Counted from the stretch's first letter, positions 34,602 to 44,822 are shown. The stretch is DNA of 64,000 bases from Bacteroidetes bacterium GWF2_33_38 (GCA_001769505.1 MEOF01000062.1:1-64000), one strand, 5' to 3'. Numbers and translations: made by a program. Notes: a model not told the origin generated them from the sequence alone.

Positions 34602-37600
34602 TTATCTCAATAATGTTACATCGCCTGATTTAAAAAACGATTCTCCATTACTTAATTTCCCAGTAACTTTCCATACATATACATCTTGTTTGCATATTTC
34701 TCCTCTATAATATCCATTCCAACCGATATTGATATCTTCGCTTACAAATAATAATTCGCCCCAACGATTGTAAACTTCGAAATGATATTGTTCAACTCCT
34801 TCAGCAATCGGAAAGAAAATGTCGTTGCTATAATCATATTTATTGTATTTTCCATCGGGCTCACCATCTGCATTTGGTGTAAAAGCATTTGGATAATTGA
34901 TATTTCCACCAACTGTAGTTTCAACAGCTTCAGGTTTTATTTCTGTATCAACGCAGTTTGAATCCGACCAAGCTTTAAGAGTTATAGTATAAATTCCAAC
35001 CTCGGTATAAACATATTTGGGATTTTCTACACTAGTGGAATCTCCATTTCCAAAATACCACATATAAGCGGTTGCATTTTCTGAAAGGTTGTAACAATTA
35101 ATTTGCTGATTTGGCAAATACACTTTTATTGGTGAAATGGTAAATTCTGCAATTGGGTTTGGAAACACGTTTATTGTTGCATTTGTTGTTTCATCGCTAC
35201 CACCAGGTCCAATAGCTTTTAGTGATACTTCGTAAGTTCCTGCTTCAATGAATGTGTGAGCTGGATTTTCTTGCGAAGATGTATTGCCATCACCAAAATT
35301 CCATTCGTAATTTGTTGCATTTTGCGACTTGTTGCTAAACTGAACAGTAAGTGGCTCACAACCCTGAGCCGAAGAATCGAAATCCGCAATTGGAAGTGCT
35401 GGGATTATTTCAATTTGACGGAAACTTGTATCGGAGCAATGAGTTCCTGAAACAGTTAACATAATTGTATAATTACCAAAATTATCGTATTGATGCATTA
35501 ATGGATGTTCTTGTGTAGAAAAATCGCCGTCGCCAAAATTCCAATCAAAATTCCAATTTCCTAGATTTGTTAAATTATCGATGGTAATAGAAGAAAACGG
35601 ATAAATTTGACTTGTTGGCAATGCAGTAAAATTAGCTGTTGGACTTGCATAAACGGTTATATTTTTACGAATTGAATCTAAGCAATGGTATTGCGACTCA
35701 GCAATGAGTTGAACTTCAAAAATTGAATCCGTCCCTGAATTATTTGTGAATATATGAGTTGGATTTGTTTGTGTGGAAGTAACTTGGTTGCTAAAATTCC
35801 ATGTGTATATATTTGCTCCAAATGATTGATTTATAAATGACGATTGTAAAGGGCTACAACCTACTGAATCGTAATAAAAATTGGCAATAATCTCAGGGTA
35901 AACCAAAACTGTTTGAGAAGTTGCATCGGTACAGCCATTTACATTTTGGGCGGTTAACTCAACAATATAGTTATTAGGAACGCTTATCGTATTTTCGAAA
36001 ATGTGATTTAAAGAGGATTGTTGAGTTGAAATTGTGTCGCCGTCGCCAAAATTCCATTTGAATAAATCGCAACTCGACGAAGTATTTTCAAAATTTATTG
36101 ATAGGGGAGAGCATCCCAAAATATTATCCATAACGAATTTAGCTATTGGAACAGCTAAAACATTTATGTTTTTACTGATTGAATCTTTACAATTATACAT
36201 AGAATTTGCGGTAAGTTTTAACGTAAAAACGGTATCGTTTATCGTTGATAAATTGGTAAAGATATGAGTTGGATTTGTAATCGAAGATGATATTCCATCG
36301 CCGAAAATCCATTCGTAATCTTGAGTTCCTACGGATGTATTTAATAATGAAATGCTTAAAGGAGAACAGCCGATAGAGTCAGTTAAAAAATCAGCATTTA
36401 TCGAAGGGTAAACTACAATCTGTTTTTGAATTTCGTCTGTACAATTAAAAATATTTGAAACAATAAAACTTACATCAAAATAATTAGGAACACTCTGGTT
36501 GTTATTGTATTCGTGAGAAATTATCGAATCACTCGAAGTTGAAAAATTGTTATCCCCAAAATACCATTCATAACTATTCCCACCTATTGATAAATTAATA
36601 AAATCGATAGTTTTGGGAGCACAAAAAATACTGTCTGATAGCGTGAAGTTGGCAATAGGCTTTGGGTTTACCGTAATTTCTTTGCTAACACTGTCAGTAC
36701 ATGAATATTGGCTAGTTGCTATAAGATGAACTACAAAATTTGTATCGGTTAATTGTGAGATTATGTATTGATTTGTAGGGTTTTTTATGCTAGATGTAGA
36801 ATTGTTGCCAAAATCCCAATTGTAAGATATAGCTCCAATTGATTGATTTGTAAACTGGATTGTTAATGGTGAGCAACCGACTGAATCGCAAGAAAATTCT
36901 GAAATGATTTCAGGATAGGTGGTAACAGTAATTGAAAAAGTGTCTTTGCATTCAAACTGTGTTTTGCTTATCAATGTAATAGTATTTGAAATTGGAGTAC
37001 TTATCTGATTCAAAAATTGATGAGAGAATTGATTCAATGAAATAGTATCCAAATTTCCATCTCCATAATCCCAATAGTAGAAATCAGCTCCAGTTGATAA
37101 ATTTGTAATTTCGGCAATAAATGGAGTGCAAGCACTTGTAGTATCTAACGAAAATTCAGCATTAGGTTTAGGATGAACTACAATATTATGAGTAACAGAA
37201 TCGGAGCATCCAAAAAATGAAGTTGTTTTTAGTTTAATATTGTAAGTTGTATCAACTGTTAATAAATTCGAATATGTATGATTAATATTGTAATCATCAG
37301 TAATTATAATACCATCTCCAAAATCCCAAGTGTACATAAAAGCTCCTTGAACAGCCGAAAAATTTACATTCTCGGGATTACATGCAGAACTAGGAATCAA
37401 TGTAAAATCATAAATAGCATTTGGAAAAACTGTTACCCATGCTTCTGTAGTGTCTTTACAATTGTATTCGGAAATGGCAATTAAGTTAACTTCATAAAAT
37501 TGAATAAATGAAGTGTCGTTTATAAAGGTATGTGTTGGATTATTCGTTGTATCTAATTGACTTCCATCATTGTAGTTCCAAATTAACATGTCTGCTCCAA

Positions 37601-40016
37601 GCGAATTTTCAATAAAATTTAGGGTTAGAGGGCTACACGCTGGTGTTATATCAAAATCATAAGAAGATTTTGGTATTGGGTGTACTGTAACAGAATGTGC
37701 GACTGAATCAATACATCCAAAAACAGACTCGGTAATTAATTTAATTGTGTAGGTTGTATCGCTATCATTTTCATTTAAAAAAGTATGAGATGGGGTTTCA
37801 TCTGTTGAATTATTTCCATCTCCAAAGTCCCAGAAATAATTGCTTGCACCTAAACTTGTATTTGTATATGTAATTGAAAAACCAGAACAATCGTCAAAAC
37901 TTGTTGGAGTAAAACTTGGTGTTGGAACTAAATCAAAATTTATGATTACTTCGCCACTATCAGAGCAATTGAAATTATTTATTTCTTTCCATTGAAAAAC
38001 ATATGACCCAAAAACATCGACAGAAACATTGCTGCTTGGTATGTTTGGTGTTTGAAAAATTGCTGTTCCGGCTCCACTTTTTTGAGTCCATGTGCCTTGC
38101 CCTACACTTGAATTTGCATTCATTTGATAATTTAACCCACAAATTGTATCGTTAGCTCCTGCATCTGAGTTAGGTATTTCAACAAAAACAATCGTAATTT
38201 GAGAGCTATCAGAACACAATGCTCCCGAAACTTCCTTCCACTGAAAAACATATGAACCATAATTATCGACTGTAACTGTAGCCAAGGAATCGTTCAAATT
38301 TGAGAAATTAACATTTCCTAAACCCGAAATTTTCGTCCAAGTTCCAGTTCCAATACTAGGAACAGCATGTAAGTTGTACGAATTTCCACAGATACTATCT
38401 CCAATGCCTGCGTTTGCAATTGGATTTTCAAAAACAGTAACACTTGTGTTGTCGCTTCCTGTACAACCATTTGAATCGGAAACGATGTATGTTAGATTGT
38501 ACGTTCCTATAGTAGATGAGTTAAAAATAGGTGTTTCTATGTTTGTTTGCGAAATATATGTAGTGTCTCCGTTCCAATTGTGAAAAGAATATATTCCTGT
38601 TCCTCCAGACGGGTTTCCATCTAATATTAAATTTTCTCCTGCACAAATTTCTGCAGGATCGGGTAATATATTGGCAGAAACTGGATTTACCGATATTGTC
38701 ATATTTTGTGATCGAGAACAAGCATTTTCATCAACAACTGTGTAGGTTAAATTGTATGTTCCTTGTGTCGAAGTTAAAAAGTATGGATTTTGAATTGTTG
38801 TTTGATTCAAATTTGAAGTTGAGCCTGTCCATAAATGACTTATAATATTTCCACTTCCTTCGGTTGGATTTCCATCGATAAAAAGTGTATCGCCTGGACA
38901 AACTTCGGCATTTGTGCTTGGTAAAATATTAATCTGTGGGCGAGCCCATACTTTTATCAAAATAGTATCAACTCCAGCACAGCCATAAGCATTTGAAACG
39001 GTATAAGTAATTAAATGATTCCCTGCTCCAGCAACCGAAGGATTGAAATTTCCAGTTGCAGAATTTGTTATTCCTGTTCCTGACCAAGTTCCTCCAGCAG
39101 TTGCTGCTGTTAAAAGAATCGAAGATGCGTTTGAACAGAATGGACCAACAGGAGTTATAGTTGCATCAGGATAATCTACAATCAAAATCATAGCAGTTGT
39201 TGTTACAGGTAAACTATCAGGATACGGATTGCAATAATTCCAATAGTTTAATGTTACTTCAAAAAATTGTCCAACAGTTGCTGTGGATGGAGCAAAGCAC
39301 GGTAAGCTGAAATCGTTAGGAGGAGTTGGACCTGTAACTGGTCCAGTATGTTCTTCTACATCTCCTGCAAAAGGATAAACTTGTACTGTTCCGTCAACTT
39401 CAACGTTCGTAATGTCGTAGTTTGTTCCATAAATCCATTGAGTCCAACGCGTACTAATATTAGGAACGTCATTTTCAATGGGCGGTACACAATTAAATGT
39501 TGAAACATCTTGAAATGTAACGGTTCCCGAATTTCCAGCACAAATTGGAAAAATAATAGGGTCGATTGCAACTATTCCTCCATTTTCGTCGTCAGTATCC
39601 CATACAGTAACGCTTTGTTCTTGTATTGAACTTGAACAGATAATTCCATTAACAACCAAAGTTGCATTTGGGTTATAGTTACAATTTATTCCATTTTGAG
39701 GATAAACGTGTGAAACGGTTACTTGCCATTCGCGAATTAATGGATTTGGATTTGTGTTTATGGCATTTACCAATTCAACTGCGTTTCCGTCGTCCCAATC
39801 GAATTGTACTTGTACCAAAGTACCTCCATCATTTACACCGCGATAAGTAACTTCCCATGTCAGAGAAACGGGAGCACAAAGTTTATCGGGTAAAATGTCG
39901 TTTGCTTTTGATGTAATATTGCAGTCTTGAGAAAACAAATCTTGAGAAAAAAACAAGAAAGCTGCGAAGAAAAAAAATAAAAAATAAAACTTAATATTTT
40001 TAATAAGGCACAGCAT
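34602..40016 (-). CDS. Giant PKD-repeat adhesin with CHU_C type IX sorting domain
   Basis: An 1804-residue secreted protein. After the signal peptide (ending LFSQ), an N-terminal region of about 270 residues is unfamiliar. Ig-like repeats follow, then two GTWTKISG/GTWTQKSG-type repeats and about twelve PKD domains recognised by WDFGDGNNSTDETP, WIFGDGISSSITNP and WNFGDGNTSSQENP. The C-terminal 95 residues are a gliding-motility-type CHU_C domain: YPNAFTPNADGEPDGKYN, FEVYNRWGELLF, WNGYYRGEICKQDVYVWKV. This domain directs export and attachment by the type IX system. Likely roles are surface adhesion or gliding. It heads the adhesin-PD40-PorP operon. Confidence 0.94.
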   Translation of the reverse strand: MLCLIKNIKFYFLFFFFAAFLFFSQDLFSQDCNITSKANDILPDKLCAPVSLTWEVTYRGVNDGGTLVQVQFDWDDGNAVELVNAINTNPNPLIREWQVTVSHVYPQNGINCNYNPNATLVVNGIICSSSIQEQSVTVWDTDDENGGIVAIDPIIFPICAGNSGTVTFQDVSTFNCVPPIENDVPNISTRWTQWIYGTNYDITNVEVDGTVQVYPFAGDVEEHTGPVTGPTPPNDFSLPCFAPSTATVGQFFEVTLNYWNYCNPYPDSLPVTTTAMILIVDYPDATITPVGPFCSNASSILLTAATAGGTWSGTGITNSATGNFNPSVAGAGNHLITYTVSNAYGCAGVDTILIKVWARPQINILPSTNAEVCPGDTLFIDGNPTEGSGNIISHLWTGSTSNLNQTTIQNPYFLTSTQGTYNLTYTVVDENACSRSQNMTISVNPVSANILPDPAEICAGENLILDGNPSGGTGIYSFHNWNGDTTYISQTNIETPIFNSSTIGTYNLTYIVSDSNGCTGSDNTSVTVFENPIANAGIGDSICGNSYNLHAVPSIGTGTWTKISGLGNVNFSNLNDSLATVTVDNYGSYVFQWKEVSGALCSDSSQITIVFVEIPNSDAGANDTICGLNYQMNANSSVGQGTWTQKSGAGTAIFQTPNIPSSNVSVDVFGSYVFQWKEINNFNCSDSGEVIINFDLVPTPSFTPTSFDDCSGFSITYTNTSLGASNYFWDFGDGNNSTDETPSHTFLNENDSDTTYTIKLITESVFGCIDSVAHSVTVHPIPKSSYDFDITPACSPLTLNFIENSLGADMLIWNYNDGSQLDTTNNPTHTFINDTSFIQFYEVNLIAISEYNCKDTTEAWVTVFPNAIYDFTLIPSSACNPENVNFSAVQGAFMYTWDFGDGIIITDDYNINHTYSNLLTVDTTYNIKLKTTSFFGCSDSVTHNIVVHPKPNAEFSLDTTSACTPFIAEITNLSTGADFYYWDYGDGNLDTISLNQFSHQFLNQISTPISNTITLISKTQFECKDTFSITVTTYPEIISEFSCDSVGCSPLTIQFTNQSIGAISYNWDFGNNSTSSIKNPTNQYIISQLTDTNFVVHLIATSQYSCTDSVSKEITVNPKPIANFTLSDSIFCAPKTIDFINLSIGGNSYEWYFGDNNFSTSSDSIISHEYNNNQSVPNYFDVSFIVSNIFNCTDEIQKQIVVYPSINADFLTDSIGCSPLSISLLNTSVGTQDYEWIFGDGISSSITNPTHIFTNLSTINDTVFTLKLTANSMYNCKDSISKNINVLAVPIAKFVMDNILGCSPLSINFENTSSSCDLFKWNFGDGDTISTQQSSLNHIFENTISVPNNYIVELTAQNVNGCTDATSQTVLVYPEIIANFYYDSVGCSPLQSSFINQSFGANIYTWNFSNQVTSTQTNPTHIFTNNSGTDSIFEVQLIAESQYHCLDSIRKNITVYASPTANFTALPTSQIYPFSSITIDNLTNLGNWNFDWNFGDGDFSTQEHPLMHQYDNFGNYTIMLTVSGTHCSDTSFRQIEIIPALPIADFDSSAQGCEPLTVQFSNKSQNATNYEWNFGDGNTSSQENPAHTFIEAGTYEVSLKAIGPGGSDETTNATINVFPNPIAEFTISPIKVYLPNQQINCYNLSENATAYMWYFGNGDSTSVENPKYVYTEVGIYTITLKAWSDSNCVDTEIKPEAVETTVGGNINYPNAFTPNADGEPDGKYNKYDYSNDIFFPIAEGVEQYHFEVYNRWGELLFVSEDINIGWNGYYRGEICKQDVYVWKVTGKLSNGESFFKSGDVTLLR

Positions 40017-40123
40017 TTAACTTTTTTTGTTTTTGTACGATAATTTTATAGAAAATGTTTAAAATCAATAAAAGCAAATATAAAAAAATATTGAGTGTGG
40101 AGATTGATTTAGCAAAACAAAAA

Positions 40124-40143
40124 AAGGGTCATTCACGACCCTT
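40124..40143 (-). terminator. Intrinsic terminator of the M49-like gene
   Basis: On the minus strand AAGGGTC and GACCCTT form a 7-bp stem with a 6-nt loop, followed by a run of Ts. It lies 7 nt beyond the stop at 40150. Confidence 0.85.
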
Positions 40144-40149
40144 CGATTC

Positions 40150-41814
40150 TTACAATCCTAAAACCGGCAAGCCCTGTTCAAAAATAAGGTCGGTTTTAAT
40201 ACCTTCTTCGCTTATTCGTGTAATATCTTTTTTGAGTTGTTCTTCCATCATACTTTTTTCTTTAACTAAATCAACACAAGCTCGATAATCTCCATTACCT
40301 TGAATGGTAATAATTTTGGTTACAAGACTTGTTACTGCTTGTTTCATTTTGTCGAAATTAACGCTGTATTTTCCTGTGCCTGCATCTCTGTTAAATGCTC
40401 CATTTTCTTGAAAATAGTTAAAAATAATCATATTTGCTTTTCCTTGAGCATTTCCGGCTCCAAATCGAACTGAACGGAACATATTTGCCATTTGAGTAAC
40501 ATAATTGTCCATAAGTTCGCCATCGTTTAATTCGCCCATTTCATGAAGTTGGGTAGCTAGGTAAAGACGCAACACTTCAGCTTTACTTGAACTGATTGTA
40601 CTGTATTCCTCTTTCAATGCTTCTTTTACGCTGCCTTGATTGTTGATGGTATATTTTATCCCTAAAGCATCGCCAATTTCGTAAAGTAAACTGTTTTCAA
40701 AAAAAGCGTGAAACTGAACGTGTTTAAGTTGATTTTCATCAATCAAAACTGTTGCAATTGGATGTAAAATTTTGTCGAATTTTAGTTGCATTACATTTTT
40801 AAATTCTAATTTTCGATTTCCTTTTTCGAGTTGTACTCTTCCATCGAGTGGTCGATTGATTGAAATATTTTTTGGACCAGAATTGCAATATCCTGCATAG
40901 TAAATGGCATCGTAAACTCCTATATCTGATGATTTTCCGGGTACGTCTTTTTTGTATATTTCGTCAACTGGCAACGATGCTTGAAGCTTTGGAAGCAACG
41001 ACGATATTTTATCAAGTTTATCAGTCCATTTTTGATCTTTTATCAAAATATATGATTCGTATGCAGCTTTAATATTTAAAAATCTGTCTTCAATGTCTTC
41101 AACAGGACCAATAAGGAAATCAATAGTGTTATTTTTCATATCCATCCACGCCATGTCGCTATCGAAGAAATTATCGTTTAGCAAGGCTTCAGCTCTTAGA
41201 TTAAGGTATTTTTTGAAACCTTCATCTTCAGCTAATTCAGCAGCTTCTTTCATGAATCCGGCAGCTTTTTCTAAATCTTCTTTGTAGGCTTTATTGTAAG
41301 GAATAGTGTATAGAGTTCCGTCTTCCATTCGGCTAAGCAAGGTAAAAGCACTAAATTTGTCTTCGAATTTCATATCAACAAATTGCAAGTACTTAATATC
41401 TGAAGGATAAAAATTAGCTCCTAGAGGTTTTTTTCCATATCTTTCGATAAAAGCTTTGTGACTCGCTAGCCTGTCCCAAGGACCATAATTTATTTGAACG
41501 TATTTTAATGTGTCATCACCTTTAATATCGCTAAATAATTTTTCTTTGTCTCCAAATGCCTGTTTCCAAAATATTTCGTCAATAATTTTCGATGCTTCGA
41601 TAAGTTTGGGTATCATTAGCTTTTCATTTTCCGACAAACCGGATAAATCGCTTGTCAACTGAACAGGAATGTAATTGCTTACTCGTTCTTCCATACTTGT
41701 TACAATTTCTTCGGTAACTTCAATATCAGTAGGTTCAGCAGTTTGTTTATTATCACACGATGCAAATAATATTACAAGTGAAGATAAAACTAAGGATAAC
41801 TTTTTATAAATCAT
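40150..41814 (-). CDS. Lipoprotein related to M49 peptidases, zinc site lost
   Basis: The start at 41814 opens a lipoprotein signal with lipobox LFASC; the track's 11 extra residues are rejected. The body resembles the dipeptidyl-peptidase III-like (M49) lipoproteins of Bacteroidota, including the ending TRISEEGIKTDLIFEQGLPV. Active relatives have an HExxxH-type helix and a downstream glutamate. Here the helix reads LLYEIGDALG, with tyrosine and aspartate where the histidines belong, and the second motif reads STISSSKAEVLRLY instead of an EE-containing one. All three zinc ligands therefore appear lost. It is probably a non-catalytic binding protein. The frame is intact. Confidence 0.75.
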   Translation of the reverse strand: MIYKKLSLVLSSLVILFASCDNKQTAEPTDIEVTEEIVTSMEERVSNYIPVQLTSDLSGLSENEKLMIPKLIEASKIIDEIFWKQAFGDKEKLFSDIKGDDTLKYVQINYGPWDRLASHKAFIERYGKKPLGANFYPSDIKYLQFVDMKFEDKFSAFTLLSRMEDGTLYTIPYNKAYKEDLEKAAGFMKEAAELAEDEGFKKYLNLRAEALLNDNFFDSDMAWMDMKNNTIDFLIGPVEDIEDRFLNIKAAYESYILIKDQKWTDKLDKISSLLPKLQASLPVDEIYKKDVPGKSSDIGVYDAIYYAGYCNSGPKNISINRPLDGRVQLEKGNRKLEFKNVMQLKFDKILHPIATVLIDENQLKHVQFHAFFENSLLYEIGDALGIKYTINNQGSVKEALKEEYSTISSSKAEVLRLYLATQLHEMGELNDGELMDNYVTQMANMFRSVRFGAGNAQGKANMIIFNYFQENGAFNRDAGTGKYSVNFDKMKQAVTSLVTKIITIQGNGDYRACVDLVKEKSMMEEQLKKDITRISEEGIKTDLIFEQGLPVLGL

Positions 41815-41954
41815 CGTTAAAATTTTAAGTTTTTTATAATCGTGCAATATAGTATTTTTTTGAGAATTAAAAGATAAAAATATGACAGTTTTAAACTATT
41901 TTAGCGATATATTTTTTGTAAAAAGTAAAATGCACACAATAACGATTTGAATTT

Positions 41955-42425
41955 ATGGCTGTTTTAGAGGAAGGAAAAGAATATTTGTTTGATGTCGTTG
42001 GCGAAATTTCAATTGAAAATGAAGCCGTTTTTTATATTTTAGCTGATATATTTTCTCAAAAACATCTGTTAAGCAAAAAAACATATCGTAACTATAGTAT
42101 TATAGTTGGTAAAGCGATTACGTGTAAGGTTGATAAAATAAATTGTCAAGGACGAATTTATCTTGAACCAAAGCATCCTCTTTATAAAATTGGTCAAGTT
42201 TGCGAATTTACTTTTAAACAAAAGGAAGTAATAGTAAATAAAAAAGGAGTTAAAAAAAATGTGCTTCATTTTTCTGATAAACATGGAAACAAAGCGATGG
42301 CAATTATTAAACAACTAGATAAATTCAATAATTTTGATTTGCCAGCATGCCATTGTCGAATTATTGACATTAAAAAAGCAATTTTAATTGTTGAAATTCA
42401 GATGGATATGTTTAATTGTAAATAG
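41955..42425 (+). CDS. Conserved-looking protein of unknown function
   Basis: A 156-residue cytoplasmic protein with no signal peptide. It alternates short beta segments (YLFDVVGEIS, AITCKVDKINCQGRIYLEP, VCEFTFKQKEVIVNKKG), which suggests two OB-fold or S1-like nucleic-acid-binding domains. KINCQGRIYLEPKHPLYKIG looks like a conserved core. No family name can be given with confidence. It faces away from the M49-like gene and is followed by a 109-bp gap before the aconitase-family gene. Confidence 0.6.
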   Translation: MAVLEEGKEYLFDVVGEISIENEAVFYILADIFSQKHLLSKKTYRNYSIIVGKAITCKVDKINCQGRIYLEPKHPLYKIGQVCEFTFKQKEVIVNKKGVKKNVLHFSDKHGNKAMAIIKQLDKFNNFDLPACHCRIIDIKKAILIVEIQMDMFNCK

Positions 42426-42494
42426 AAATATAAATATTATTGATAAGTGCATTTTTCATCTCATTTTTTGGTAGTTTCATAAACGAAATTATTA

Positions 42495-42502
42495 TAAATT
42501 TG
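42495..42502 (+). promoter_or_regulatory. Bacteroidota-type promoter of the first hydro-lyase gene
   Basis: TAAATTTG matches TAnnTTTG 32 nt before the ATG at 42535. A TTTG lies at 42467-42470, slightly farther upstream than the ideal -33 spacing. Confidence 0.5.
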
Positions 42503-42534
42503 CCCCAATATTTAACCAATAAAAAATTGAAATT

Positions 42535-44346
42535 ATGGGAATGACAATTATTGAAAAGATACTTGCTAACCACTCAAAATACGACGTAGTTAAACCAGAT
42601 GAAAATATCGATATTTTAATCGATGCGAGGGTTGCTCGTGATTTTGGAGGGGCAAATGTTGTTAAAAATCTTGAAGATAACGGAATGTCGGTTGATGACC
42701 CTTCGAAAACATTTTTTACATTCGATTGCAATCCAACAGGCTCTGATCAAAAGTATGCCGTAAATCAGCATATTTGTAGATTATTTGCCCGAAAACATAA
42801 TTTTAAAGTTTATGACATAGATTCTGGCATTGGAACTCATCTAGCAATTGATAAAGGCTTGGCTTGGCCAGGCTCAACTTTTGTTTCTACTGATTCTCAT
42901 GCAAACATCATGGGAGCAATCGGTTCATTCGGACAAGGTATGGGCGATGTTGATATTGCTGCAACTTTTGCAAAAGGAAGTATTTGGTTTAAAGTTCCGC
43001 ATTCGGCAAAATTAACATTTGTTGGAAAACGTCCTGCGAATGTTTCTGCTAAAGATTTCGTTTTAAACATGCTTGCAATTTATGGTGCAAATAAATTATT
43101 AGGATATTCAGTTGAATTATATGGCGAATGCATCGAAAAACTTACACTTGACGAAAGAATTACGATTGCGTCGATGGGAACCGAAATGGGTGCTATCATT
43201 ATATTAATTCCTGCAAATGATGAAATTATCAAATACAGCGAGAAAATTACCGATAAAAAAATAGAAAAAATTATTGCTGATACAGATGCTCATTACGAAT
43301 TGAATCACACAATTGATGTCAGTAAATTTGTTCCAATGGCCTCACGACCAGGAAAACCACACGATAGTGTAAATATTAATGATGTAAAAAAGATAAAAAT
43401 AGATTCTGGTTTTATTGGTAGTTGCACAAATGGACGCATTGATGATATGCGTGCTACAGCTGAGGTTCTTAAAAATCGCAAAGTCGCTCCGGGAGTTGTT
43501 TTAAAAATAGTTCCTGCAACAAATGAAGTTTGGGAGCAATGTCTTGAAGAAGGAATAATTTCAATTTTCAAAAAAGCAGGAGCAATGGTATCAAATGCAG
43601 GTTGTGCAGGTTGTGCAGCTGGTCAGGTTGGTCAAAATGGTGCAGGCGAGATAACAATGAGTACTGGAAATAGAAACTTTCCTGGCAAACAAGGCAAAGG
43701 CGACGTTTATCTTTCATCTCCAGCAAATGTTGCAGCGTCATGCGTTGCAGGTTACATTACCACGGTAGATGATATTCCGGCAAGTCCTGCTGTTTTTGAG
43801 CTTGGCGAAAAAATTAGCAAGGTAGAAGTTGTCGTAAAGAAAAATATTAAAGTTGAAGATAAGCCAATAATCGTAGAAGGTAGGGTCTGGTTTATAAAAG
43901 AGGATAATATCGATACCGATATGATTTATCACAATAGATATTTGGCTATTACCGACATTAAAGAAATGGGGCAATATACTTTTGATAATCTTAAAGGATA
44001 TGAAGATTTTGCTAAAAAAGCTAAACAAAATGATATAGTTGTAACTCAAAAGAATTTTGGAGCAGGAAGTTCACGTCAACAAGCAGTTGATTGTTTTAAA
44101 TCGTTAGGAATTCATTGCATAATTGCCGAATCGTTTGGAGCAATATACGAGCGAAATGCTATCAATGCTGCTTTCCCAATCATGACTTACAATAATATTA
44201 CAGACCTTGATTTAGTTGCAGGAGACACTATCAGCGTAAATTATGAAACCGGAGAAATTACTAATTTGAAAAACAAAAAAACAATCAAAGGAAATCCTTT
44301 CTCTGATGTTCAAATGGAAATTTATCAGAATGGAGGGCTTTTTTAG
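42535..44346 (+). CDS. Fused aconitase-superfamily hydro-lyase (LeuC/LeuD-like), first copy
   Basis: Residues about 1-420 form the catalytic large domain with STDSHANIMGAIGSFGQGMG and the 4Fe-4S ligands in GSCTNGR and NAGCAGC. Residues about 450-603 are the swivel (small) domain with DNIDTDMIYHNRYL and the substrate loop NFGAGSSRQQAVDCF. Isopropylmalate dehydratases usually have these as two chains. The fused form and the GSSRQQ loop (LeuD-type enzymes typically have GSSREH) hint at a different hydroxyacid substrate. No leucine genes are nearby. The reaction class, reversible hydration-dehydration, is firm. Confidence 0.87.
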   Translation: MGMTIIEKILANHSKYDVVKPDENIDILIDARVARDFGGANVVKNLEDNGMSVDDPSKTFFTFDCNPTGSDQKYAVNQHICRLFARKHNFKVYDIDSGIGTHLAIDKGLAWPGSTFVSTDSHANIMGAIGSFGQGMGDVDIAATFAKGSIWFKVPHSAKLTFVGKRPANVSAKDFVLNMLAIYGANKLLGYSVELYGECIEKLTLDERITIASMGTEMGAIIILIPANDEIIKYSEKITDKKIEKIIADTDAHYELNHTIDVSKFVPMASRPGKPHDSVNINDVKKIKIDSGFIGSCTNGRIDDMRATAEVLKNRKVAPGVVLKIVPATNEVWEQCLEEGIISIFKKAGAMVSNAGCAGCAAGQVGQNGAGEITMSTGNRNFPGKQGKGDVYLSSPANVAASCVAGYITTVDDIPASPAVFELGEKISKVEVVVKKNIKVEDKPIIVEGRVWFIKEDNIDTDMIYHNRYLAITDIKEMGQYTFDNLKGYEDFAKKAKQNDIVVTQKNFGAGSSRQQAVDCFKSLGIHCIIAESFGAIYERNAINAAFPIMTYNNITDLDLVAGDTISVNYETGEITNLKNKKTIKGNPFSDVQMEIYQNGGLF

Positions 44347-44389
44347 AAAATATAAGTTTAGAAGATTAGGATTTTAGAAGACAGAATAA

Positions 44390-44770
44390 ATGGATAATCT
44401 GGAAAGTGCAAAAAGTTTTGAAAACTTAGTAGTTTGGCAAAAAGCTCATCATTTTGTATTAAATGTGTATGAATATTCTTCTAATTTTCCTAATCACGAA
44501 TTATTTGGACTAACTTCTCAATTCAGAAGAGCAGCCGTTTCAATTGCTGCAAATATTGCTGAAGGGTTCAAAAAAAATTCCCCAAAAGATAAATTAAGAT
44601 ATTATAACATTGCACAAGGTTCTCTGGAAGAATGCAAATATTTTACAATTCTTTCAAAAGACCTTAAATATGGAGAAAATAATCAACTTAAAACAAATTT
44701 AGAAGAGGTAAGTAAATTACTCGGAAGCTATATCCGAACAATTAATAAAAATATTAAAAACGAAATATAA
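44390..44770 (+). CDS. Four-helix-bundle protein (23S rRNA IVP family)
   Basis: A 126-residue protein with the family signatures FENLVVWQKAHHFVLNVYEY, FRRAAVSIAANIAEGFKKNS and GSLEECKYFTILSKDL. Relatives are encoded in intervening sequences of 23S rRNA genes or lie as solitary genes; they form pentameric bundles of unknown biochemical role. Here the gene lies between the two hydro-lyase genes. It is flanked by AT-rich degenerate repeats that are roughly inverted to each other, suggesting insertion as a unit. Confidence 0.9.
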   Translation: MDNLESAKSFENLVVWQKAHHFVLNVYEYSSNFPNHELFGLTSQFRRAAVSIAANIAEGFKKNSPKDKLRYYNIAQGSLEECKYFTILSKDLKYGENNQLKTNLEEVSKLLGSYIRTINKNIKNEI

Positions 44771-44822
44771 TGAGTTCAGAATTCTAATTTTCTGACTTCT
44801 AATATTCTAAAATTCTAATAAT
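44771..44822. repeat. Degenerate TTCTAA-rich repeat flanking the four-helix-bundle gene
   Basis: CTGACTTCTAATATTCTAAA here is approximately the reverse complement of TTTAGAAGATTAGGATTTTA at 44356-44375, upstream of the gene. Similar ACTTCTAAC strings occur at 6717-6745. Confidence 0.45.

Noticed and set aside
40055-40288. 77-residue plus ORF
   Set aside because: Runs through a terminator hairpin and is antisense to the M49-like gene.
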